Below are positions 58,683 through 64,000 of a DNA stretch of 64,000 nt, in pieces. Below the pieces are notes generated by a model, which saw only the letters and a program-made list of their open reading frames with translations, had not been told where the DNA came from and did no database searches. The number at the start of each line of letters is the position of its first letter. Within the stretch, counting starts at the first letter, position 1. This stretch comes from Capsulimonas corticalis. GTDB lineage: Bacteria; Armatimonadota; Armatimonadia; Armatimonadales; Capsulimonadaceae. The stretch is taken from contig NZ_AP025739.1 in the NCBI RefSeq assembly GCF_003574315.2, positions 2,232,001 through 2,296,000 on the forward strand, read 5' to 3'. The position numbers and the translations under genes were made by a program.

Positions 58683-59519
58683 TTGACTGAAAACATCTTG
58701 GCTCGGAACAATGTGCGCGTCTTTGGCGAGGGCTCGCGGACGATGGTCTTCGCGCATGGCTTTGGCTGCGATCAGCACATGTGGCGCTGGGTGTCGTCCG
58801 CCTTTGAGAACGACTTCCGAGTCGTGCTGTTCGATTATGTTGGCTCGGGCAAGTCCGACCGGCGCGCCTACAGCGCGGAGCGGTACGGTTCTCTGGGCGG
58901 CTACGCGCAGGATCTGCTCGATGTCTGCGCGGCGCTGGAGGTGAAGGACGCCGTGTTTGTCGGGCATTCGGTCAGCGGGATGATCGGCGCGCTGGCGTCG
59001 ATCCGTGAGCCGGAGCGGTTCTCGGATTTGATCATGGTGTGCCCGTCGCCGCGTTATATCAACGATGCGCCCAATTATGTCGGCGGCTTCGAGCGCGCGG
59101 AGATCGAGGGACTGCTCGATATGATGGAGCAGAACTATTTGGGATGGGCGAGCTTTCTGGCGCCGGTGGTGATGAAGAACGCGGACCGTCCGGAGCTGGC
59201 GCAGGAATTGGAGGACAGCTTTTGTTCGACCGATCCGAAGACGGCGCGCCTGTTCGCCGAGGTGACGTTCTTTTCCGATAACCGCGCGGACCTGCCCAGA
59301 GTCAAGACGCCGTCGCTGATCATTCAATGCTCTGACGATGCGATCGCGCCGGTCGATGTGGGCGAGTATCTGTTCCAGCATCTTGCCGGGAGCTCTCTGC
59401 GAATCATTGCCGCCACGGGGCACTGTCCGCATCTCAGTCATCCCGAAGAAACGGTTGCCGTCATCCAGGAATATCTCGCGGCGCGCCCGCAAGTGGAAAT
59501 TGAGAAACCCTTCTGGTAA
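58683..59519 (+). CDS. rsbQ: RsbQ-like alpha/beta-hydrolase
   Basis: About 278 residues from a TTG at 58683, which has GGGAG at eight bases and gives the typical RsbQ start TENILARNNVRVFGEG; a GTG at 58638 would add 15 residues. The fold contains VFAHGFGCDQHMWRWV, FDYVGSGKSDRRAYS, the nucleophile elbow VGHSVSGMIG, the acid CSDDAIAPVDVGEYL and the His in TGHCPHLSHPE. RsbQ is required by the RsbP phosphatase to turn on the general stress response under energy stress, probably by making or releasing a small ligand. The RsbP-like gene follows after 5 bases, matching the Bacillus order. Confidence 0.9.
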   Translation: MTENILARNNVRVFGEGSRTMVFAHGFGCDQHMWRWVSSAFENDFRVVLFDYVGSGKSDRRAYSAERYGSLGGYAQDLLDVCAALEVKDAVFVGHSVSGMIGALASIREPERFSDLIMVCPSPRYINDAPNYVGGFERAEIEGLLDMMEQNYLGWASFLAPVVMKNADRPELAQELEDSFCSTDPKTARLFAEVTFFSDNRADLPRVKTPSLIIQCSDDAIAPVDVGEYLFQHLAGSSLRIIAATGHCPHLSHPEETVAVIQEYLAARPQVEIEKPFW

Positions 59520-59524
59520 ACGGA

Positions 59525-60946
59525 ATGACAGATCTTCTGAACGCCGCTCCCTGCGGGTTCCTGACATTTTCCAGCGAAAGCGTCATCGATTTCGCCAATA
59601 TCTCCCTGCTGGACCTTCTGGAGTACGACGCGGATGAGCTGCGCGGGCGGCGTTTCGACTCCATCCTCTCCCCGGGCGGCCGTGTTTTTTACCAGACGCA
59701 CCTTTCTCCCATGCTGCAAATGCACGGCCGCGTGGATGAGATTTCGCTGTCGCTGCGCGCCAAGAGCGGCGCGGATATTCCCGTGCTGCTGAACGCCGCG
59801 CGCCAGGAGCGAGACGGCGCCGTGTTTTTCTCCGCCATCTTGGTCCCCATGCGTCAGCGGCGGCGTTTTGAAGAGGAACTGATCCAGGCGCGCCGCGCGG
59901 CGGAAGAAGCGACCGAGGGGCAGCGGGCGTCCAACGCGGCGCTGGAGGAGGCCCGCGCGACGCTGGAGAAGCAGCACGCGGAGCTGCTGACGCTCAACGC
60001 CGTAATCCAGGCGCAGGCGGACCATGAGCGCAACATCGCCGAGCGCTTGCAGGAGGCCCTGTGCCCGTCACTGGATGACACGGTGCCCGGCCTCGATCTC
60101 GATTACTACTACCAGCCGGCGCTGGAGGAAGCCAGCGTCGGCGGCGACTTCTTCGACGTGTTTCCCCTGAACAACGGCCGCTACGCCCTCGTGGTGGGAG
60201 ACCTGGCGGGGAAGGGGCTGGCCGCCGCCGCCCAGACCGCCACGGTCCGGCATATGCTGCGCGTGCTGCTGTACCTGGGCGAGGAGCCCGCCGTCGCGAT
60301 CACCAAGCTCAACGACATCCTCGCCTCTCAGGCGCTGCTCACCGGGTTCGCCACGCTCTTCGCCGGCGTTTACGACCCCCAGCGCTGCGCTCTGGTTTAT
60401 GTGTCCTGCGGACAGGAGCCCGGCTTGCTGCTGCGCGCCGCCACGCCGCGTACGGAAAGCCTGGGGCCGACCGGTCCCGTGCTTGGCGCGTTCGCCGGGT
60501 CCGAATTTCGCCAGCGGCAGGTCGCGCTGGCGCAGGGCGATGTGCTCGTCCTGTTCACCGACGGCCTGACGGAAGCGGGGATGGATCGGCGCAACATGCT
60601 CGGCGTCGACGGCATCACCGATCTTCTCACCGAAGAAACCGCCGCGCCGCGCACGGCGTCCACGGTGGCCCAGCGGCTGATGGCGGGTGTGGAAGCCTTC
60701 GCGACCTCCGCCGGGATTCGGGACGACGTTTGCCTGCTCGTCGCCCGCGTGGAGGATTGCCGGGAGCCCCATACTCCGTCCGCCAACGACGCCCACGCCC
60801 ATGGCGCCGCGCCGGCGTACGAAAGCGGCCATTCCGCCCCAAATCCCGCGAATATCGAATCGCCCGCGCCGCTTCCCGCCGGCCGGCCGCGGGGTCGCCG
60901 CCTCGCACGCGCGCCAAAAACTCTCGTTCGCCTCGTTTCCTCGTGA
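59525..60946 (+). CDS. rsbP: RsbP-like PAS-SpoIIE (PP2C) phosphatase
   Basis: A 473-residue protein. A PAS domain (residues about 1-115; FANISLLDLLEYDADELRGR) is followed by a coiled-coil linker (about 118-175, Ala/Glu/Arg-rich) and a SpoIIE-type PP2C phosphatase: EEASVGGDFFDVF, VVGDLAGKGLAAAA, LVLFTDGLTEA and the ending GIRDDVCLLVARV, which supply the acidic metal ligands. RsbP dephosphorylates an anti-anti-sigma factor of the RsbV type. No RsbV, RsbW or sigma factor gene is present here. A low-complexity Pro/Ala tail of about 60 residues is unusual. It begins 5 bases after the RsbQ-like stop. Confidence 0.9.
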   Translation: MTDLLNAAPCGFLTFSSESVIDFANISLLDLLEYDADELRGRRFDSILSPGGRVFYQTHLSPMLQMHGRVDEISLSLRAKSGADIPVLLNAARQERDGAVFFSAILVPMRQRRRFEEELIQARRAAEEATEGQRASNAALEEARATLEKQHAELLTLNAVIQAQADHERNIAERLQEALCPSLDDTVPGLDLDYYYQPALEEASVGGDFFDVFPLNNGRYALVVGDLAGKGLAAAAQTATVRHMLRVLLYLGEEPAVAITKLNDILASQALLTGFATLFAGVYDPQRCALVYVSCGQEPGLLLRAATPRTESLGPTGPVLGAFAGSEFRQRQVALAQGDVLVLFTDGLTEAGMDRRNMLGVDGITDLLTEETAAPRTASTVAQRLMAGVEAFATSAGIRDDVCLLVARVEDCREPHTPSANDAHAHGAAPAYESGHSAPNPANIESPAPLPAGRPRGRRLARAPKTLVRLVSS

Positions 60947-61028
60947 TCGCCGCACTTTTCGATGTTATCGCCAGCTATTGAGGCGTGACCCGTCCGGAGC
61001 CCGCGCGACAAGCGCCGTGGAGAAAATC

Positions 61029-61541
61029 ATGAGCAACAGCGCGCCGCCGTATCCGCGCGCCACGCCCGATTCGAACGGACCGCCGCCCTCGTTCGGGGGC
61101 TTGCGGGCGATATGGCGTGGGATCAAGCGCTTCGCCGCCATCTTCATGATGGCGTGCGTCGGCGGCTGGATCTGCGGCGCGGGCGCAGGCGCGGCGACAT
61201 TCTATTGTTATGGAATCGGGGGGTGGCTGGGGCTGCCGCTCGGCATGGTCGGCGGCGCGTTTTTGGGAGCGAAGACGCCTGCCCGGCGCGCGACGCTGAC
61301 CTTCACGACCGGAGCATATACCGCCTGGGCGCTATACCATGCCGCTCAGCGTCTGAACTGGGATAACATTCTGGTGGCGGCGCTCAGTCTCATCGGCGCG
61401 TCGCTGGCTATGCTGGTGGTTTACGCCCTCGAGCGCCTCCTGCCGGAGCGTGTGAGCTTCTGGGCGGCGGTGACGTCCGCCGTCATCTTTAGTATCTGGA
61501 TGATGGTTGACTTCGCCCACTGGCTCACGACCACACAGTAA
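61029..61541 (+). CDS. Membrane protein of unknown function
   Basis: A 170-residue protein from the ATG at 61029 (GGAG seven bases upstream). A polar N-terminus (MSNSAPPYPRATPDSNG) is followed by four predicted helices, the first Gly/Ala-rich (MMACVGGWICGAGAGAATFYCY). No domain family is recognised. It lies 82 bases after the RsbP-like gene in the same direction and may be cotranscribed with it. The longer reading frame from 60687 is not real: it is a shadow of the phosphatase gene. Confidence 0.68.
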   Translation: MSNSAPPYPRATPDSNGPPPSFGGLRAIWRGIKRFAAIFMMACVGGWICGAGAGAATFYCYGIGGWLGLPLGMVGGAFLGAKTPARRATLTFTTGAYTAWALYHAAQRLNWDNILVAALSLIGASLAMLVVYALERLLPERVSFWAAVTSAVIFSIWMMVDFAHWLTTTQ

Positions 61542-61601
61542 GTGTGGGAGCGGAATTCTCGCACGAAGCGGCGCGGAGCGTGCGGGGAAACGCGGCCGCC
61601 T

Positions 61602-62555
61602 TCATCGCATCTGAGTGGACGCCGGATCCGCTGGTTTGGGCGCGGTGACCATCAAGACGACGCCGAGCAGTATTACGGCGCTGGCGAGGATCGTGCGCGG
61701 AGTCAGCGGTTCATGGAGGAACGCCCAGCCGAGCAGCACCGCGACGACCGGGCTGACAAAAGAAAAAGTGTTGGCGAGCGCGGCGGAGGTGGCGCGCAGG
61801 AGCCAGCCGAAGGTCGTGAAGCCGATCAGTGCGACGGCGATCGTGATATAGATGACGGCGGCGACCGGCCCAAACGTCAGGTGTGCGGGATGGATCCGTC
61901 CCCACTCTCCCGTCGCGCCGCTGGCGAGGACGACAAGCGCGCCGCCGGCGAGCATCTGCATCGCCGTTGCCGTGATCGGCTGGACCGAAGGCTCACGCCG
62001 TTTGGACAGAAGCGCCCCGGTCGCCCACGCCAGCGCGCTCACCGTCAGGGAAACGACTCCGGTCAGACTGAGACGTATCTCGCCGCCCGATGGCGCCACC
62101 AGCAGCGCCATCCCGCCAAACCCGGCGAACAAACCCAATATGGCGCGAGGGCTGAGGCGCTCACGAAAGAACACAGTCCCCAGCAAAGCGACCCAGAGCG
62201 GCGCCGACGCCGAAAGCAGCGCCGCCGCGCTCGACGACACAAACTGCGACCCCCAAACCACCATCGCGCGCCCTAAGAAGAACATCAGCGCGCCCAGCAG
62301 CAGCGCGGACCGCCATTCCCCCCACGAGAGCTTCTCCCGAACTTGCGTCCGCCGCCACGCCAGCAGCGCCGCTCCCGCCCCAACCAGATTAACACTGGCG
62401 ATCATCAGCGGCGGAACTTCCCGCAGCGCGATCTTGATCGCAAAGTACGTTGAGCCGAACGCCAGCCACGTCACCAAAAGCGCGACGATAATTCGCAGCC
62501 GCGACGCCTGCGTATCCGGTGGATGGGCTTCCGGCGTCATCACGCGAATCTCCAT
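61602..62555 (-). CDS. EamA-family drug/metabolite exporter
   Basis: A 317-residue protein with ten hydrophobic helices arranged as two EamA repeats. The first begins VTWLAFGSTYFAIKIALREV; the second, after a RREPSVQPITATAMQ junction, ends WAFLHEPLTPRTILASAVILLG. This is the YedA/RhaT-like DMT superfamily, whose members export amino acids, nucleotides or drugs. The substrate is unknown. Its ATG overlaps the stop of the upstream NTF2-like gene (TAATG), so they are translationally coupled. Confidence 0.9.
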   Translation of the reverse strand: MEIRVMTPEAHPPDTQASRLRIIVALLVTWLAFGSTYFAIKIALREVPPLMIASVNLVGAGAALLAWRRTQVREKLSWGEWRSALLLGALMFFLGRAMVVWGSQFVSSSAAALLSASAPLWVALLGTVFFRERLSPRAILGLFAGFGGMALLVAPSGGEIRLSLTGVVSLTVSALAWATGALLSKRREPSVQPITATAMQMLAGGALVVLASGATGEWGRIHPAHLTFGPVAAVIYITIAVALIGFTTFGWLLRATSAALANTFSFVSPVVAVLLGWAFLHEPLTPRTILASAVILLGVVLMVTAPKPADPASTQMR

Positions 62556-63106
62556 TACTGCTGGGGCGTCTGCACCGGCTCCCCGTTCATCGTCGTGGAG
62601 CTATGCCCATCGAGAGTCCGAGTCTGCTTCAGCAAATATTGCGATCCCGAGCGCACCCAATAATCACGTGACCGGCCCAGACTATGGTAGAGAAGGACGT
62701 TCCCATTGGATGAGACGAGGCGCCCGGTGAACTCTCCCTTATCGATAATCACGACTCCTCCAGCGACGACTTTCACGGAGACGACCGTGTCGCGCGCTTT
62801 GAGCGTCGCTTTCAATCCATAGCTGTTTGCATCCGCCAGTTTCTTATAGAGATCCCTCATTTCCTCGCGGCCGCCAGGGTTGTAATCGCCATGACTATCG
62901 ATTCCGATATAATCTGGATCGTAAAACGACGCCACCGTATTGAAATCAAGATGCGCCATGGCGTTATCCATCGTGCTGTAGTTATGCTGAATCGTCTTGT
63001 GCAACTGTGCGGGGGTGGGTGTGTTGGCAGTGTTGGGATTCGCGGACGTGATGATTGGGAGGGCGATCACGGTGAACGAAACCGTGAGGATCGAGGCGAA
63101 GCGCAT
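62555..63106 (-). CDS. Exported NTF2/DUF4440-like protein, first of two paralogues
   Basis: A 183-residue protein with a signal peptide (MRFASILTVSFTVIALPIITSA) and a DUF4440-like NTF2-fold domain: TMDNAMAHLDFNTVASFYDPDYIGI, GREEMRDLYKKLADAN, VVAGGVVIIDKGEFTGRL and SRDYWVRSGSQYLL. It closely resembles the next upstream gene in the same direction (63246-63782), including the TTMNGEPVQTPQ ending. NTF2-fold exported proteins bind small ligands; nothing specific can be said. The stop overlaps the EamA start. Confidence 0.75.
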   Translation of the reverse strand: MRFASILTVSFTVIALPIITSANPNTANTPTPAQLHKTIQHNYSTMDNAMAHLDFNTVASFYDPDYIGIDSHGDYNPGGREEMRDLYKKLADANSYGLKATLKARDTVVSVKVVAGGVVIIDKGEFTGRLVSSNGNVLLYHSLGRSRDYWVRSGSQYLLKQTRTLDGHSSTTMNGEPVQTPQQ

Positions 63107-63245
63107 GAGGCCGGTTTCCTTGTCTGAGATACGAAGGCTGGGATGAGTTTACCTTATCGCGCGTTGCCGGCGGCCACAATACGCCATGGGATGAGGGGCT
63201 ATTTTGCGGCGCTCATCCGAGTGATTTCGTTTTCGTCTGCGTTTG

Positions 63246-63782
63246 TTACAATGGCTGAGGCGACTGCACGGGCTGCCCGTTCATTGTCGTGGAGGTGTGA
63301 TAGTCCAGAATCCGTGACTGTGTCAGGATATACTGCGACTCCTTTTTCGCCCAGTAATCGCGCGACCGGCCGGCGCTGCGGAATTGGAAGACGTTGCCGT
63401 TTTGCGCGACGAGTCGCGCGGTGAACTCGCCTTTGTCGATGACCACCACGCCGCCCGCGACGACCTTCAGCGAGAGCACGTTGTCGTGCCCGCTGAGCGA
63501 TCCCTTCAGGCCATAGCCCTCGGCGTCGGCCATCTGCTTGTAAAGATCGCGCAGTTCTTCGCGCCCGGACGGGTTATAATCTCCGCTCTTGTCGATCGTC
63601 ACGAAATCCGGGTCGTAGTACGACGCCAGCGTATCGAAATCCCGATGCGCCAGCGCAGTGTTCATGATGTTGTAATTGCGCTGAATCGTCTTGCGAAGCG
63701 CCGCGTTCGGATCCGCGTGCGCGGCGAGTGGCAGCGCGATGGCCGCGAGTGATAACGCCAATAAAGAAGGAGTAGTGCGCAT
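63246..63782 (-). CDS. Exported NTF2/DUF4440-like protein, second of two paralogues
   Basis: A 178-residue protein from the ATG at 63782 (AAGGAAC nine bases upstream; longer frames are poor). Signal peptide MRTTPSLLALSLAAIALPLAAHA, then ALAHRDFDTLASYYDPDFVTI, GREELRDLYKQMADAE, VVAGGVVVIDKGEFTARL and SRDYWAKKESQYIL. The pair arose by duplication, since the shared blocks run through the whole length. No partner is evident. The roughly 140-base gap to the next copy shows no terminator. Confidence 0.78.
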   Translation of the reverse strand: MRTTPSLLALSLAAIALPLAAHADPNAALRKTIQRNYNIMNTALAHRDFDTLASYYDPDFVTIDKSGDYNPSGREELRDLYKQMADAEGYGLKGSLSGHDNVLSLKVVAGGVVVIDKGEFTARLVAQNGNVFQFRSAGRSRDYWAKKESQYILTQSRILDYHTSTTMNGQPVQSPQPL

Positions 63783-63968
63783 GCGACCGAGGTTCCTTAT
63801 GTTAAGAATTGAACTGCTGGATGAGTTTACCTTACGAAACGAATAGCGCGACAGATGTTCATTGCAAATCATCGCCGATAAAACTGACAATTTTACGGGG
63901 CCAATTCACGCAGCGAAATGCCTTGGCCGGTGTCTTTATTACTACGATCGCTTAAGGGAGACCCGCCA

Positions 63969-64000
63969 ATGTATCGCATGACCGTACAATCGAAAGCGCA
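63969..64000 (+). CDS. Start of a gene running off the window
   Basis: GGGAGA lies seven bases before an ATG at 63969; the frame begins MYRMTVQSKA and leaves the window. An alternative ATG is at 63978. Too short to identify. Confidence 0.4.
   Translation, partial: MYRMTVQSKA

Noticed and set aside
60687-61028. N-terminal extension of the membrane protein at 61029
   Set aside because: It overlaps the RsbP-like gene in another frame; the ATG at 61029 has a good ribosome site.
1-64000. CRISPR array, tRNA, rRNA or tmRNA genes
   Set aside because: No regularly spaced repeats and no cloverleaf or rRNA-like sequence were found by eye; absence is not proof.

Overview
The window is GC-rich bacterial chromosome with diderm and polysaccharide-active traits: a TonB-dependent receptor, a secretin-like domain, an S-layer-homology-like segment, PEP-CTERM-sorted exported proteins, a DUF1559-type prepilin, secreted sialidase-like and GH43 enzymes, and LL-diaminopimelate aminotransferase. 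This combination points to Armatimonadota (a Capsulimonas-like organism) or a neighbouring group. That assignment is inference from gene content; no rRNA or tRNA gene was found to anchor it.

Layout. 1-1.9 kb: two divergent citrate synthases, one fused to a MerR-like DNA-binding domain, plus a SnoaL-like gene. 1.9-9.9 kb: TonB receptor, secretin-like and HEAT proteins, a membrane metallophosphoesterase, a PEP-CTERM choice-of-anchor protein and a VOC protein whose start site is tandemly duplicated. 10.1-12.1 kb: an AT-richer defence-type island with an AbiE-like toxin-antitoxin pair, a near-consensus promoter, a perfect 20-bp operator and an in-frame amber codon in the toxin. 12.1-26 kb: esterase, DUF692-like protein, S53 peptidase with two nearly identical DNRLRE modules, two tandem PEP-CTERM paralogues, a ProA-like dehydrogenase, a GH43 enzyme, a degenerate GGDEF protein and a TPR protein. 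25.6-28.4 kb: HxlR regulator with divergent oxidoreductase, then an IS630-family element. 28.5-36.8 kb: Pro-rich exported protein, PQQ-propeller protein, a palindromic MITE-like element, smpB, a giant Reg_prop-GGDEF sensor, then UDP-glucose dehydrogenase and GtrA. 36.8-44.9 kb: PIN toxin-antitoxin pair, sialidase-fold enzyme with a ricin-type lectin, M56/BlaR1-like protease, prepilin. 44.9-53.2 kb: three tandem ~910-aa paralogues of no recognised family. 53.4-64 kb: small coiled-coil protein, a gene inserted between a dapL fragment and intact dapL, GNAT, MBL hydrolase, an RsbQ-RsbP stress-signalling pair, EamA transporter and two NTF2-like paralogues.

How it fits together. Much of the content serves the cell surface: exported enzymes, PEP-CTERM proteins, a type IV-like prepilin, UDP-glucuronate supply with GtrA, and c-di-GMP-type signalling by one canonical and one degenerate GGDEF protein. 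RsbQ-RsbP suggests an energy or redox input into a partner-switching stress cascade whose other members lie outside the window. The best candidate for an undescribed system is the three-gene operon at 44.95-53.16 kb. Each product has a signal peptide, an STN-like (secretin/TonB short N-terminal) segment and a C-terminal TIM-barrel-like region resembling GHL10/COG1649 glycosidase-like proteins. The AbiE island and the dapL insertion are the other regions that deserve attention.
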